Shown here in pieces: positions 35,101 to 44,625 of a DNA stretch of 64,000 nucleotides (position 1 is its first letter; each line of letters opens with the position of its first letter). The translations under genes and the position numbers were made by a program. This DNA comes from Sphingomonadaceae bacterium (lineage in GTDB: Bacteria; Pseudomonadota; Alphaproteobacteria; Sphingomonadales; Sphingomonadaceae), in the NCBI GenBank assembly GCA_029268145.1, contig JAJUHA010000008.1, positions 1 to 64,000 of the forward strand, given 5' to 3'. The notes under the pieces are model-generated. The model saw only the letters and a list, made by a program, of their open reading frames with translations. It was not told the DNA's origin and made no database searches.

Positions 35101-36187
35101 AGGCGAGCCCGGGCCCGAAGGCCATGGCGAGGCCGGTTTCCGGGCCGTCGCTGAGGCGCGGGCTCGCCATCAGGCGCTCGAGGATGAACATGATGGTCGC
35201 CGACGACATGTTGCCGAAGTCGCGCAGGACCGAGCGCGAGGCGGCGAGCCGGTCGGCGCCGAGCTTGAGCCCGGTCTCGACCGCGTCGAGGATGGCGCGC
35301 CCGCCGGCATGGACCGCGTAGAGGCCATAGGCGTCGGGCCGCTGGCCGCGCAGCAGGCCGTCGGGCGCGTTGCGGATGTCCTCCTCGGCCATGGCCGCCT
35401 GGATCCGCCGCGGCACCTCGCCCGAAAGCCCGATGTCGAAGCCGGTGTCGCCGATGTCCCAGGTGATGAGCCCGCCGCTCTCGGGAATGGCGATCGAGAG
35501 GAAGTCGTCGAGCGCGAGGCCGCGCTCCTCGGCGGTGACGAGGGCTGCGCTCGCGCCGTCGCCGAACAGCATCATGGAAAGGAGGCTCTCGAGGTCCCGC
35601 GTGTCCTGGAAGTGGAGCGTGCACATCTCGAGATTGACGACGACCACCTTCGCCGCCGGGTCGGAGCGGACGATGTGATGGGCGAGCCGCAGCGAATTGA
35701 CGGCCGCATAGCAGCCCATAAAGCCGACCACGGTGCGCTCGACCTCGGGGCGCATCCCCGTCTGCGCGATGAGCACCTGGTCGAGCCCGGGGGCCATGAA
35801 GCCGGTGCAGGAGGCGACGACGAGATGGGTGACGGACTGCGGATCGACGTCGAGCTTCGCGACGGCCTCGGCGGCAAGGCCGGGTGCGGTCTCGGCAAAC
35901 CGCTTCATGCGCTGCGCCGTGGTCGGGAACCTGCCGGGGAAGTAGAAGCCGCCGGCCTCGGTCACGAAGCCGGCCGGATCATAGACGGGCGCCATGGTCG
36001 AGAAGCGCCGCTCGATCCCCGACCGGCTGGCCAGCCGGCGGAAGAGGATGCGCTCGCGGCTTTCGCCCAGCAGGTCCTCGACGAAGCGCTCGAAGGCGCG
36101 GTGCACGTCGAACTCCGGAACCGCGGTTGCGATCCGGTTGACATGGGCGACGGTTCGCGAGGCGGGCAGCGCGTGCAGCATCGTCAT
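35072..36187 (-). CDS. Type III polyketide synthase (chalcone/alkylresorcinol synthase-like)
   Basis: About 371 aa, thiolase fold. The catalytic triad is complete: Cys159 in VVGFMGCYAAVNSLRLAH, His293 in LYAVHAGGRAILDAVE and Asn326 in LRDFGNMSSATIMFIL. LFGDGASAALV and the C-terminal GPGLACETFRFRRL are also standard. These enzymes extend an acyl-CoA starter with malonyl-CoA and cyclise the chain to resorcinols, pyrones or phloroglucinols. With the following methyltransferase and FAD enzyme it forms a compact secondary-metabolite operon. In-frame starts exist at 36205, 36187 and 36181; 36187 has GAAGGG just upstream. Confidence 0.93.
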   Translation of the reverse strand: MTMLHALPASRTVAHVNRIATAVPEFDVHRAFERFVEDLLGESRERILFRRLASRSGIERRFSTMAPVYDPAGFVTEAGGFYFPGRFPTTAQRMKRFAETAPGLAAEAVAKLDVDPQSVTHLVVASCTGFMAPGLDQVLIAQTGMRPEVERTVVGFMGCYAAVNSLRLAHHIVRSDPAAKVVVVNLEMCTLHFQDTRDLESLLSMMLFGDGASAALVTAEERGLALDDFLSIAIPESGGLITWDIGDTGFDIGLSGEVPRRIQAAMAEEDIRNAPDGLLRGQRPDAYGLYAVHAGGRAILDAVETGLKLGADRLAASRSVLRDFGNMSSATIMFILERLMASPRLSDGPETGLAMAFGPGLACETFRFRRL

Positions 36188-36250
36188 GCCCTTCGACTCT
36201 CGCACGGCCGCCCGGCGCGGTCGAGGGCGAAGCGGCCCCGGCGCCGCGGC

Positions 36251-37141
36251 TCAGCGCCGCGCCAGCGGGTGGCGCGTCGTGACCAGGTCAACGAGATGCC
36301 GTGTTGCAACATGCGTGTAGCGCTCCGTCGTCGAGATGTCGGCATGGCCGAGAAGCGTCTGCAGGCTCCTGAGATCGGCGCCGTTCTCGAGCATGTGCGT
36401 GGCAAAAGCGTGGCGGAGGACGTGCGGGGAGACGCGCCCGGGCGGGATGCCGGCCGCCGCCGCCACCTCGCGCACCAGGTTGAACAGCTGGGCGCGGGAG
36501 AGGTGCGCGCGCCCGGAAGGGAAGAGGAAGCGGCTGTCGCGGGGGACATGGGCGAGCCAGCGTTCCGCCGCTGCGAGCGCAGGCGGCGAGAGGGGCACCA
36601 TCCGCTCGCGCCCGCCCTTGCCGCGGACGATGGCGAAGGGCGCATCCGGGCGGATCGCGTTGCGCGGGAGGGCGACGAGCTCGCTCGCCCGCAGGCCCGA
36701 GCCGTAGAGCAGCTCGAACAGCACGACGAGCCGGTCGGATCGCCATCCGGGTCGTGCGTCCGCCCGCCGCGCCACTTCGGCGAGCATCGCCTCGACCTCG
36801 GCGCGCGCGAGCGTGCGCGGCAGCGGCCGGCCGGGCTTCACGGGATCGAGCGCCTGCATCGGATTCTCGTCCCTCAGGCCCTCGGCGAGCAGGAAGCCGA
36901 AGAAGCGGCGCAGGGCCGAGCGCCTGCGCGCGACCGTGGCGGTGGAAAGGTGCGCCATGCCGGCAAAGAGCCGGCGCAGATCGCCTTCGCCGGCGCGCGC
37001 GAGGCCACCGCCCAGCGCCTCGGAGGCGAGCGCGAGATCCCGGCCATAGGCGAGGCGCGTGTTGCGCGCCGCGCCGCGCTCGGCGGCCAGCATGTCGAGG
37101 AAGAGCGCGATCGCGCGGCCGTCGGAAAGCGGCTCAGGCAC
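36251..37141 (-). CDS. xerD: Tyrosine site-specific recombinase XerD
   Basis: A 296-aa recombinase that with XerC resolves chromosome dimers at dif. All catalytic residues are present: Arg151 (GSGLRASEL), Lys175 (RGKGGRERMVPL), His240 and Arg243 (SPHVLRHAFATHML), His266 (LLGHADISTT) and the nucleophile Tyr275 (TERYTHVA). The N-terminal SAM-like core-binding domain runs about 10-100. Length and context (no integrase-type N-terminal arm, no att site or prophage genes) argue for a housekeeping XerD rather than a phage integrase. It overlaps the lactonase gene by 8 bp. Confidence 0.92.
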   Translation of the reverse strand: MPEPLSDGRAIALFLDMLAAERGAARNTRLAYGRDLALASEALGGGLARAGEGDLRRLFAGMAHLSTATVARRRSALRRFFGFLLAEGLRDENPMQALDPVKPGRPLPRTLARAEVEAMLAEVARRADARPGWRSDRLVVLFELLYGSGLRASELVALPRNAIRPDAPFAIVRGKGGRERMVPLSPPALAAAERWLAHVPRDSRFLFPSGRAHLSRAQLFNLVREVAAAAGIPPGRVSPHVLRHAFATHMLENGADLRSLQTLLGHADISTTERYTHVATRHLVDLVTTRHPLARR

Positions 37142-38048
37142 CGAAGGCGAGCTTCAGCCCCGGCTCGGGCCAGCGGGCGACGACGAGCCGGCCGGAGGTC
37201 GAGAGGCAGATGGCGGCATCGCGCATGTCCGCGCCACCGAAGGCGATGTTGGTGGTGAGGAGGTCCGGGAAGGGCGTGCTCTCGACCGCGCCGGTCGCGG
37301 GATCGACCGTCGCGATGCCGGCATTCTCGACGAGGGTTGCCTGGGCGATCTTCCCCGAGGCGAGCACGGCCATGGAATCGAGGAGGGTGCGGCCCGGAAA
37401 GCTCGCCACCACGCGGCCCGGAAGCGCGCCGAGGAAGGGGGGCTCCACCTCGCCCGGGCCGGTCACGTCGAAGGCGAGGATGAGCCGCTCTTCGGTGAGC
37501 GCACCATAGACGGTGCGCCCGTCGGGCGAGAGGCCGACCCCGTTGATGTGCGGGCCATATTGGGCGCAGCGGATGGTCTTGCCGTCGGGCGTTGCCCAGT
37601 AGAGCCCGCCATGGTCGCGGTGGCGGGGAAAGCCCTTGCCGAGATCGGAGAACCAGAAGCTGCCATCGGCGGCGAAGACGAGGTCGTTCGGACCCGACAG
37701 GCGGTGCCCGTCCACCTCGGCATAGACCCGCTCGACCCGGCCGGTCGCAAGGTCCACCCGCTCGATCCGGCCGGTCTCATAATCCTCGGCCGCGCCACCC
37801 GGGATCAGCATGCCCTCGACCTTCGCCCAGCGGAAGCAGCCGTTGTTGGTGACCCAGACGGCGCCATCGGGCCCAATCGCGGCGCCATTGGGGCCGCCGC
37901 CGGTCTCGGCCACCACCTGGGTCCTGCCGTCGCGGGTGACGCGGGTGAGCCTGCCGGCGGCGATCTCGGTCACCAGGACCGAGCCGTCGTCGAGCCAGAC
38001 CGGCCCTTCGGGAAATGCCAGCCCCTCGGCGATGACGGTGAACTCCAT
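37134..38048 (-). CDS. SMP-30/gluconolactonase-family protein
   Basis: A 304-aa six-bladed beta-propeller lactonase. The metal-binding Glu is in AFPEGPVWLDDGSVLVTE near residue 13. GGPNGAAIGPDGAVWVTNNG, LSGPNDLVFAADGSFWFSD and INGVGLSPDGRTVYGAL carry the conserved Asn and Asp ligands. The family hydrolyses sugar or other lactones with a divalent metal. The ATG at 38048 has GGAGG with good spacing; upstream open sequence lacks it. The gene overlaps xerD by 8 bp, though no functional link is evident. Confidence 0.9.
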   Translation of the reverse strand: MEFTVIAEGLAFPEGPVWLDDGSVLVTEIAAGRLTRVTRDGRTQVVAETGGGPNGAAIGPDGAVWVTNNGCFRWAKVEGMLIPGGAAEDYETGRIERVDLATGRVERVYAEVDGHRLSGPNDLVFAADGSFWFSDLGKGFPRHRDHGGLYWATPDGKTIRCAQYGPHINGVGLSPDGRTVYGALTEERLILAFDVTGPGEVEPPFLGALPGRVVASFPGRTLLDSMAVLASGKIAQATLVENAGIATVDPATGAVESTPFPDLLTTNIAFGGADMRDAAICLSTSGRLVVARWPEPGLKLAFGA

Positions 38049-38119
38049 GGCCCCACCTCCGTGGCCTGCCCTGTCGAATCCGCGTGACAATGGCAAGGCT
38101 GTTCGCCTAATGTTCCGCG

Positions 38120-39484
38120 ATGGTCTCCCCTGCTGCGCTGCTTCTTCTGGCCGGTATGCTCGGCCTTCTCGTCGCGCTCGTCGCGCTCTGGCTGGCCTGG
38201 GGCCGGCCGCTCGGGCAGGCGCGCTCCGAGCTTGCCGGGCGCCTGGCCGAGGCCGAGGGGTTGCGCCAGCGCCTTGCGCTCGCCGAGCCCGCCGCCGCCC
38301 GCGCCCACGAGCTCGAGGCCCGGCTCGCCGCGCACGAGGCCGCCGCCGCCGAGCGGGACCGGGCGCACGCGGCGCAGCTGGCCCAGCTCCGGGGCGAGTT
38401 CGAGCGGCTCGCCGGCGAGGCGCTGGCCACCGCCCAGCAGCGCTTCGCCGAGCAGGCCGCGGAAACGCTGAGGAGCCACCGGGCCGAGGCGGAGAAGGGC
38501 CTGGCCGAGCAGAAGTCCGCGCTCGCCGAGCTGATCCAGCCGGTGCGCGAGACGCTGGGGCGCTATGGCGAGGAGCTGAAGGCGCTCGAGGCCAAGCGCG
38601 AGCAGGCCTATGGCTCGCTTTCGGAGCAGCTGCGCGCCCTCGTCATGACGGAAGAGGCCATGCGCGCCGAGGCCGGCCGGATCGTCGCAGCCCTCAAGGG
38701 CTCGACGCGGGCCGCCGGCACCTGGGGCGAGGCGCGGCTGCGGCGCGTGCTCGAGGTGGGCGGCCTCGCCGAAGGGGTCGACTTCGCCCTCCAGGCGAGC
38801 GGCAGCGATGACGAGGGCGGCCGCGGCCGGCCGGACGCCATCATCAAGCTGCCCGGGGAGCGCCAGCTCATCGTCGATGCGAAATGCGCGCTTGACGCCT
38901 ACATGGACGCGCAGCAGGCAAGCACCGAGCGCGAGCGGGCGGAGGCCCGCGCCCGCCATGCCGCGCGCGTGCGCGCGCACGCGAAGTCGCTCGCCGAGAA
39001 GGCCTACTGGGACCAGTTCGAGGATGCGCCCGACTTCGTCCTGATGTTCGTGCCGGGCGAGAATTTCCTGACCGCCGCGCTCGAGGAGGACCCCGGGCTC
39101 CACCTCTGGGCGATGGAACGGAAGGTGCTCCTCGTCGGGCCCACCAACCTTCTCGCCATCGCCCGCGTCGTCGCCATGGTGTGGCGGCAGGAGAAGATGG
39201 CGAAGGAGGCCCGCGCCATCGGCGATCTCGGCGCCGAGCTCTACGAGCGGCTGAAGGTGATGGCCGGCCACATGAACCGGGTGGGGAAGAATCTCGACGA
39301 CACGGCGCGGGCGTGGAACGCCTTCGTCGGCTCGGTCGAGGGGCGGGTGCTGGTGACGGGCCGCAAGCTCGGCGAGCTTGGCGCCGACCGCCGGGGCGAG
39401 CCCCTGCCCGAGGGCCGCGGCGTCGAGACCACGCTCCGGCTGGTCCAGGCCGAGGAGGCCGGCCGCATCGCCGACGGAGGTTGA
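38120..39484 (+). CDS. rmuC: DNA recombination protein RmuC
   Basis: A 454-aa protein. An N-terminal membrane segment (LLLLAGMLGLLVALVALWLA) is followed by a long Ala/Glu-rich coiled coil (about 35-170), then the conserved RmuC domain: GTRAAGTWGEARLRRVLEVG, GRPDAIIKLPGERQLIVDAK, YMDAQQA and DFVLMFVPGENFLTAALEED, with the PD-(D/E)XK-like core. RmuC limits inversions at short inverted repeats in E. coli. Starts with ATG at 38120, divergent from the lactonase gene, and is followed 34 bp later by hisB. Confidence 0.93.
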   Translation: MVSPAALLLLAGMLGLLVALVALWLAWGRPLGQARSELAGRLAEAEGLRQRLALAEPAAARAHELEARLAAHEAAAAERDRAHAAQLAQLRGEFERLAGEALATAQQRFAEQAAETLRSHRAEAEKGLAEQKSALAELIQPVRETLGRYGEELKALEAKREQAYGSLSEQLRALVMTEEAMRAEAGRIVAALKGSTRAAGTWGEARLRRVLEVGGLAEGVDFALQASGSDDEGGRGRPDAIIKLPGERQLIVDAKCALDAYMDAQQASTERERAEARARHAARVRAHAKSLAEKAYWDQFEDAPDFVLMFVPGENFLTAALEEDPGLHLWAMERKVLLVGPTNLLAIARVVAMVWRQEKMAKEARAIGDLGAELYERLKVMAGHMNRVGKNLDDTARAWNAFVGSVEGRVLVTGRKLGELGADRRGEPLPEGRGVETTLRLVQAEEAGRIADGG

Positions 39485-39518
39485 AGGCCGGGCCCGGCGG
39501 GCCTAAGGCCCTTCGCCC

Positions 39519-40148
39519 ATGACCGGCCGGACCGCCACCATCTCCCGCACGACGAGCGAGACCGCGATTGCCGTGCGGCTCGGCCTCGACGGCAGCGGCA
39601 ACCGCCGGATCGCGACCGGAATCGGCTTCTTCGACCACATGCTCGACCAGCTGGCGAAGCACGCCCTCCTCGATCTCGACCTCGAGGCGAAGGGCGATCT
39701 CCACATCGATGCCCATCACACCGTCGAGGACACGGGCCTCGCGCTCGGCCGGGCGATCGCGACGGCGCTGGGCGATCGGGCCGGCATCAGGCGCTACGGC
39801 CACGCCCTCATCCCCATGGACGAGACCCTGACCCGGGTTGCCATCGACATCTCGGGCCGGCCCTACCTCGTCTGGAAGGTGGCGTTCAGCCAGCCGCGCC
39901 TCGGCGACATGGACACCGAGCTGTTCCGCGAATTCTTCCAGGCGCTCGCCCAGGAGGGCGGCATCACGCTCCATGTCGAGACGCTCTACGGCACCAACAA
40001 CCACCACATCATCGAGAGCGCCTTCAAGGGCGTGGCCCGGGCCCTGCGCGAGGCGGTCGCGATCGACCCGCGCATGGCCGGGCAGATCCCCTCGACCAAG
40101 GGCACGCTCGGCGGAACACACGGGGGCAGCCCCGGCGCAGCCGCCTGA
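39519..40148 (+). CDS. hisB: Imidazoleglycerol-phosphate dehydratase
   Basis: A 209-aa Mn-dependent enzyme of histidine synthesis (step 6). Two-fold repeat with metal-binding His clusters: [57 protein letters not shown]. Ends near [11 protein letters not shown] as expected. Monofunctional form without the phosphatase domain. First gene of the run hisB-hisH-hisA-hisF-hisE; 7 bp separate it from hisH. Confidence 0.97.
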   Translation: MTGRTATISRTTSETAIAVRLGLDGSGNRRIATGIGFFDHMLDQLAKHALLDLDLEAKGDLHIDAHHTVEDTGLALGRAIATALGDRAGIRRYGHALIPMDETLTRVAIDISGRPYLVWKVAFSQPRLGDMDTELFREFFQALAQEGGITLHVETLYGTNNHHIIESAFKGVARALREAVAIDPRMAGQIPSTKGTLGGTHGGSPGAAA

Positions 40149-40155
40149 GGCCCGG

Positions 40156-40767
40156 GTGACCGTCCTCCTCATCGACTATGGCGCAGGCAACCTGCGCTCG
40201 GCCGAGAATGCGCTGCGCGCGGCCGGCGCTGCCGATGTCGCCGTCACCGCCGCGCCGGAGCGGGTGCGCCGGGCGGAGCGTCTCGTCCTGCCCGGGGTTG
40301 GCGCCTTCGGCCAGTGCATCGGCGCGATCCGCGCAATCTCCGGGCTCGAGGAGGCGCTCGCCGAGGCCGTGCTGCAGAAGGGCCGGCCGTTCCTCGGGAT
40401 CTGCGTGGGCATGCAGCTGCTCGCCACCACGGGCCACGAGTTCGGCGCCCACGCCGGGCTCGGCTGGATCCCGGGCGACGTGCGCCGGCTCGCACCGGCC
40501 GACCCGTCGCTGCGCGTGCCGCACATGGGCTGGAACAGCGTGACGGTGAGGCAGCCCGGCCTTGTCGCCCCCGGATGGGCCTATTTCGTCCACAGCTACG
40601 CCTTCGCGCCGGCCGAGCCCGGCGACGTGCTGGCCGAGACCGATCATGGCGGCCCGGTCGTCGCGGCGGTCGGCCGGGGGCCAATCCTCGGCGTCCAGTT
40701 CCACCCGGAGAAGAGCCAGGCCTGGGGGCTTGCCTTCCTCGCCCGCTTCCTCGCCTGGAGGCCCTGA
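40156..40767 (+). CDS. hisH: Imidazole glycerol phosphate synthase glutaminase subunit HisH
   Basis: A 203-aa class I glutamine amidotransferase supplying ammonia to HisF. Starts with GTG ([20 protein letters not shown]). The nucleophile Cys is in [15 protein letters not shown]; the His-Glu pair is in [22 protein letters not shown] and YFVHSYAF are standard. The stop overlaps the hisA start (TGATG at 40765-40769). Confidence 0.96.
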   Translation: MTVLLIDYGAGNLRSAENALRAAGAADVAVTAAPERVRRAERLVLPGVGAFGQCIGAIRAISGLEEALAEAVLQKGRPFLGICVGMQLLATTGHEFGAHAGLGWIPGDVRRLAPADPSLRVPHMGWNSVTVRQPGLVAPGWAYFVHSYAFAPAEPGDVLAETDHGGPVVAAVGRGPILGVQFHPEKSQAWGLAFLARFLAWRP

Positions 40768-41483
40768 TGGAGATCTGGCCGGCGATCGACCTCAGGTGCG
40801 GGCAGGTGGTTCGCCTGGCCGAAGGCGACATGGCGCGCGCCACCGTCTATGGCGCGGATCCGGCCGCGACCGCCCGCGCCTTTGCCGCGGCGGGTGCGGC
40901 CAACCTGCATGTCGTGGACCTCGACGGCGCCTTCGCCGGCGATGCGCGCAACCGGGCCTCGGTCGCGGCCATCCTCGCCGTCACTCCGGCGCGGGTGCAG
41001 GTGGGTGGCGGCATCCGCACCATGGCCGCGATCGAGGGCTGGCTCGGCGCCGGCGTGGCGCGCGTCGTCCTCGGCACGGCCGCGCTCGAGGATCCCGCGC
41101 TCGTCCGCGCCGCCGCCCGCGCCTTCCCCGGCGCCATCGTCGTCGCGGTCGACGCCCGGGACGGCAGGGTGGCGACGAGGGGCTGGGCCGATGTCTCGGC
41201 GGTGAGCGCGGCCGAGCTTGGCCTGCGCTTCGCCGACGCCGGGGTTGCCGCCCTGCTCTTCACCGATGTCGGCCGCGACGGGCTGCTCCGCGGCGTCAAT
41301 GTCGAGGCAACCGCCGCGCTGGCCGCCGCCGTGCCCATTCCCGTCCTGGCATCAGGCGGCGTTGCCGGCCTAGCCGACATTGCCGCGCTCAAGCGCCACG
41401 CCAACATCGCCGGCGTGGTGGTCGGCCGCGCGCTCTACGAGGGGCGCTTCACGCTGGCGCAGGCGCTCGCCGAGGCCGCATGA
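40767..41483 (+). CDS. hisA: ProFAR isomerase HisA
   Basis: A 238-aa TIM-barrel isomerase converting ProFAR to PRFAR. The catalytic Asp is in [18 protein letters not shown] near residue 8 and the second in [35 protein letters not shown] and [13 protein letters not shown] are the phosphate-binding loops. Overlaps hisF by 4 bp (ATGA). Confidence 0.96.
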   Translation: MEIWPAIDLRCGQVVRLAEGDMARATVYGADPAATARAFAAAGAANLHVVDLDGAFAGDARNRASVAAILAVTPARVQVGGGIRTMAAIEGWLGAGVARVVLGTAALEDPALVRAAARAFPGAIVVAVDARDGRVATRGWADVSAVSAAELGLRFADAGVAALLFTDVGRDGLLRGVNVEATAALAAAVPIPVLASGGVAGLADIAALKRHANIAGVVVGRALYEGRFTLAQALAEAA

Positions 41484-42259
41484 CGCTGGCCGTGCGCATC
41501 ATTCCCTGCCTCGACGTGGCCGGAGGCCGGGTGGTGAAGGGCGTGAACTTCGCCGGGCTCGTCGATGCCGGAGACCCGGTCGAGGCGGCCGAGCGCTATG
41601 ATCGCGAGGGGGCGGACGAACTCGTCTTCCTCGACATCACCGCAACCCACGAGGATCGCGGGATCCTCCTCGACATCGTCGAGCGCACGGCGAGGCGCTG
41701 CTTCATGCCGCTGACAGTGGGCGGCGGAGTGCGCAGCGCCGAGGACGTGCGGGCGCTGCTGCGCGCGGGGGCGGACAAGGTCTCGGTCAATTCCGCCGCC
41801 GTCGCCCGGCCCGGGCTGGTGGCCGAGCTTGCCCGGAGCTTCGGCGAGCAGTGCATCACCGTTGCGATCGACGCGAAGCGGGTGGCGCCGGGGCGATGGG
41901 AGGTCTTCACCCACGGCGGTCGTCGTGGCACGGGTGTCGACGCGGTGGCCCACGCCGCGCACATGGCCCGGCTCGGGGCCGGGGAGATCCTCTTGACCTC
42001 GATGGACCGCGACGGCACCCGCGAAGGCTATGATCTCGAACTCCTGCGCGCGGTGGTCGGCGCCGTGCGGGTGCCCGTGGTGGCCTCGGGCGGCGTGGGG
42101 GGGCTCGATCACCTGGTCGAGGGGACAAGGCGCGGCGGCGCCTCCGCCGTGCTCGCGGCAAGCCTGTTCCACTTCGGCGAGGCGACTATCGCGGAAGCCC
42201 GGGCAGCCCTTGCCCGGGCAGGCGTTCCGGTGCGCGCCGGCGCGCCGGTTGCAGCATGA
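41480..42259 (+). CDS. hisF: Imidazole glycerol phosphate synthase cyclase subunit HisF
   Basis: A 259-aa TIM-barrel cyclase that makes IGP and AICAR with His[20 protein letters not shown] carries the catalytic Asp near residue 11; the second is in [40 protein letters not shown] and [16 protein letters not shown] bind phosphate. The start overlaps hisA and the stop overlaps hisE by 4 bp each. Confidence 0.97.
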   Translation: MTLAVRIIPCLDVAGGRVVKGVNFAGLVDAGDPVEAAERYDREGADELVFLDITATHEDRGILLDIVERTARRCFMPLTVGGGVRSAEDVRALLRAGADKVSVNSAAVARPGLVAELARSFGEQCITVAIDAKRVAPGRWEVFTHGGRRGTGVDAVAHAAHMARLGAGEILLTSMDRDGTREGYDLELLRAVVGAVRVPVVASGGVGGLDHLVEGTRRGGASAVLAASLFHFGEATIAEARAALARAGVPVRAGAPVAA

Positions 42260-42591
42260 GCGGGGTCCTCGCGCGGCTGGAGGGGCTGATCGCCGCGCGG
42301 CGGGCCGCGCTCACCAGCGATCCGGCGCTGGCCGAGACCAGCTATGTCGCCCGGCAGCTGGCGAAGGGGCCGACGCGGCTTGCCCGCAAGCTCGGCGAGG
42401 AGGCGGTCGAGACCGTCGTCGCCGCGCTTGCCGAGGATGACGCGGCGCTTGCCGGCGAGGCCGCCGACCTGCTCTTTCACCTGCTGCTCCTCCTTGGCGC
42501 GCGCGGCGTGCCGCTTGCTGCCGTGCTGGCCGAGCTCGAGCGGCGCGAGGGCACATCGGGGATCGACGAGAAGCGGGAGAGGCGGACATGA
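42256..42591 (+). CDS. hisE: Phosphoribosyl-ATP pyrophosphohydrolase
   Basis: A 111-aa all-helical pyrophosphatase for step 2 of histidine synthesis. [20 protein letters not shown], then [11 protein letters not shown] and [20 protein letters not shown] carry the acidic Mg-binding residues of the MazG-like fold. Monofunctional, not fused to HisI, as in most alphaproteobacteria. Overlaps both neighbours by 4 bp. Confidence 0.95.
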   Translation: MSGVLARLEGLIAARRAALTSDPALAETSYVARQLAKGPTRLARKLGEEAVETVVAALAEDDAALAGEAADLLFHLLLLLGARGVPLAAVLAELERREGTSGIDEKRERRT

Positions 42592-42977
42592 GCGTCAGGA
42601 CCGACCAGCCCTATGACGAGGGCAACATCTTCGCGCGCATCCTGCGGGGCGAGGTGCCGTGCCGGCGGGTGCACGAGACCGCGCATGCGCTGGCCTTCCA
42701 CGACATCAACCCGCAGGCGCCGGTGCATGTGCTGGTGATCCCCAGGGGGCCCTATGTCTCGATGGCGGACTTCACCGCGCATGCGCCGGCCGAGCTCGTC
42801 GCCGGCTTCTTCCGGGCCGTGGGCGAGACGGCGCGGCTCCTCGGTCTCGAGGAGGGCGGCTATCGCATCCTCGCCAACGCCGGGCCGCACAGCCACCAGG
42901 AGGTGCCGCACCTCCACGTCCACATCTTCGGTGGGGCGCCGCTGGGGCCGATGCTGGCGCGGCGGCCGGCCGCTTGA
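42588..42977 (+). CDS. HIT-family nucleotide hydrolase (HinT-like)
   Basis: A 129-aa protein with the histidine triad in EVPHLHVHIFGGAPLGPML. NIFARILRGEVPCRRVHET, AFHDINPQAPVHVLVIPRG and YRILANAGPHSHQEV are typical of HinT, which hydrolyses AMP-lysine and adenosine phosphoramidates. It starts within the hisE stop (ATGA), so it is translated with the his operon, an arrangement seen in related alphaproteobacteria. Confidence 0.93.
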   Translation: MSVRTDQPYDEGNIFARILRGEVPCRRVHETAHALAFHDINPQAPVHVLVIPRGPYVSMADFTAHAPAELVAGFFRAVGETARLLGLEEGGYRILANAGPHSHQEVPHLHVHIFGGAPLGPMLARRPAA

Positions 42978-43026
42978 CACGGGACTGCAACCCGGCTGTT
43001 GCGGCCGGACAACGGGGAGACCGCGG

Positions 43027-44487
43027 ATGCTGTTCTGGCGCGTGAAGCCGCTCGACCTCATCATGGAGACGGCGGAGAAGAAGGCGCTGACGCGGACACT
43101 CGGCGCCTTCCAGCTCACCATGCTGGGCATCGGCGCCATCATCGGCACCGGCATCTTCGTGCTGACGGCCGAGGCCGCCACCAAGGCCGGGCCGGCGATG
43201 ATGATCAGCTTCGTGATCGCGGCCTTCGTCTGCGCCGTGGCGGCGCTGTGCTACGCGGAGATGGCCGCGATGGTCCCCGTCTCCGGCTCGGCCTACACCT
43301 ATTCCTACGCGACCATGGGAGAGCTCATCGCCTGGGTGGTGGGCTGGGCCCTGGTGCTCGAATATGCCGTGGCCGCGTCCGCCGTCTCGGTCGGCTGGTC
43401 GGGCTACATGGTCGGCCTGGTCCGCGAGGTGCTGGGGGTCAGCCTCCCGCAGGCGCTGACCGCCGGGCCGTTCGACCGCGATCCCGGCATCCTCAACCTG
43501 CCGGCGATGGGAATCGCGCTCCTCGTCACCTGGCTGCTCGTCATCGGCACGCGCGAGAGCGCCCGGTTCAACACCGCCCTCGTCGCCGTCAAGCTCTCCG
43601 CCCTGTTCCTGTTCATCTTCCTCGCCGTTCCCGCCATCCAGGCGGAGAATTTCCAGCCCTTCATGCCCAATGGCTTCTTCGCGAAGAACGTGATCGATCC
43701 CATCACCGGAAACATCGCCACCGTGGGAGTGGCGGCAGCCGCAGCCTCGATCTTCTTCGCCTATGTCGGCTTCGACGCGGTCTCGACCGCCGCCGAGGAG
43801 ACGAAGAACCCGCAGCGGAACCTGCCCATCGGGCTCATCGGCTCGCTTGCCATCTGCACCCTCATCTATCTGGTGGTGGCGGCGGCCGCGACGGGCTCGG
43901 TCGGTGCCCAGCCCGGCGGCGAGCTCGCCCGCTCGCGCGAGGCGCTCGCCTTCGTGCTGCGCGAGGTGGGCCACGGCTGGGCCGGGGACCTCGTCGCCAT
44001 CGCTGCCGGCCTCGCGCTCCCGTCCGTCGTCCTCATGATGATGTTCGGCCAGACGCGAATCTTCTTCGTGATGAGCCGTGACGGCCTGCTGCCGGCGGTC
44101 TTCTCGAGGATCCACCCGAAATATGGCACGCCGCACGTGGTGACGCTGACGACGGGGGTGTTCGTCGCGCTGTTCGCCGCGCTGTTCCCGGTCGGCCAGC
44201 TTGCCGACATCTCGAACTCGGGCACGCTGTTCGCCTTCTTCACCGTGGCCATTGGCGTGATGATCCTGCGCCGCACCCAGCCCGAGCGCACCCGCCACTT
44301 CCGCACCCCGGCAGTTTGGGTCATCGCACCGCTCGCGGCGGCGGGCTGCGTCTTCCTCTTCTTCCAGCTTTCGGGGGCCACCGAGCTGATGTTCCTCGGC
44401 TGGGCCATCATCGGGCTCATCGTCTACTATGGCTACGGACGCACCCGCAGCCACATGGCAACGGCCCTCGCCCGGCGGACCGGCTGA
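43027..44487 (+). CDS. Amino acid permease (APC superfamily, cationic/branched amino-acid type)
   Basis: A 486-aa membrane protein with about 12 TM helices. The start MLFWRVKPLDLIMETAEKKA followed by FQLTMLGIGAIIGTGIFVLT (GxG TM1 substrate loop) is typical of the APC CAT-like group. PVSGSAYTYSYATMGELIAW, FFAYVGFDAVSTAAEETKNP and RDGLLPAVFSRIHPKYGTPH are conserved family stretches. Imports amino acids by proton or exchange coupling; specificity cannot be told. GGGAGACCGCGG precedes the ATG at 43027. It lies 49 bp after the HIT gene and may be a separate unit. Confidence 0.92.
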   Translation: MLFWRVKPLDLIMETAEKKALTRTLGAFQLTMLGIGAIIGTGIFVLTAEAATKAGPAMMISFVIAAFVCAVAALCYAEMAAMVPVSGSAYTYSYATMGELIAWVVGWALVLEYAVAASAVSVGWSGYMVGLVREVLGVSLPQALTAGPFDRDPGILNLPAMGIALLVTWLLVIGTRESARFNTALVAVKLSALFLFIFLAVPAIQAENFQPFMPNGFFAKNVIDPITGNIATVGVAAAAASIFFAYVGFDAVSTAAEETKNPQRNLPIGLIGSLAICTLIYLVVAAAATGSVGAQPGGELARSREALAFVLREVGHGWAGDLVAIAAGLALPSVVLMMMFGQTRIFFVMSRDGLLPAVFSRIHPKYGTPHVVTLTTGVFVALFAALFPVGQLADISNSGTLFAFFTVAIGVMILRRTQPERTRHFRTPAVWVIAPLAAAGCVFLFFQLSGATELMFLGWAIIGLIVYYGYGRTRSHMATALARRTG

Positions 44488-44506
44488 TCCCGGATTCGCC
44501 CCTTCC

Positions 44507-44535
44507 TTGCCTTCTGCTGCGGCGCACCCTATAGA
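44507..44535 (+). promoter_or_regulatory. Sigma-70 promoter for the DEAD-box helicase gene
   Basis: TTGCCT (44507-44512), a 17-base spacer and TATAGA (44530-44535) form the best-looking sigma-70 promoter in the window. Transcription should start near 44542, giving a leader of about 100 bases before the GTG at 44644. Confidence 0.65.
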
Positions 44536-44543
44536 GGGGCATC

Positions 44544-44625
44544 GGGTGCGTGATCGCGGGCGTGCGCCACAAGGCGCCCCGCTGGCCCGACCAGACCCAG
44601 GCACCCCCAGTCATGCGCGGGTGCC
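44544..44625 (+). promoter_or_regulatory. Structured 5' leader of the helicase mRNA with alternative hairpins
   Basis: GGCACCC (44600-44606) can pair with GGGTGCC (44619-44625) around a 12-base loop, ending five bases before the ribosome-binding site AGGAAAG (44630-44636). The same GCACCC can instead pair with GGGTGC at 44544-44549. The two pairings exclude each other. Long structured leaders are known to control DEAD-box helicase genes; here regulation is only inferred from the pairing. Confidence 0.4.

Noticed and set aside
36251-37141. Phage or island integrase instead of XerD
   Set aside because: Length, N-terminal domain and neighbours fit housekeeping XerD; no att repeats, tRNA target or phage genes adjoin it.
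42772-44604. A 610-codon open frame on the - strand opposite the permease and HIT genes
   Set aside because: Its composition (Glu/Asp/His/Gly-rich) is what the reverse frame of a membrane-protein gene in GC-rich DNA gives; no domain visible.
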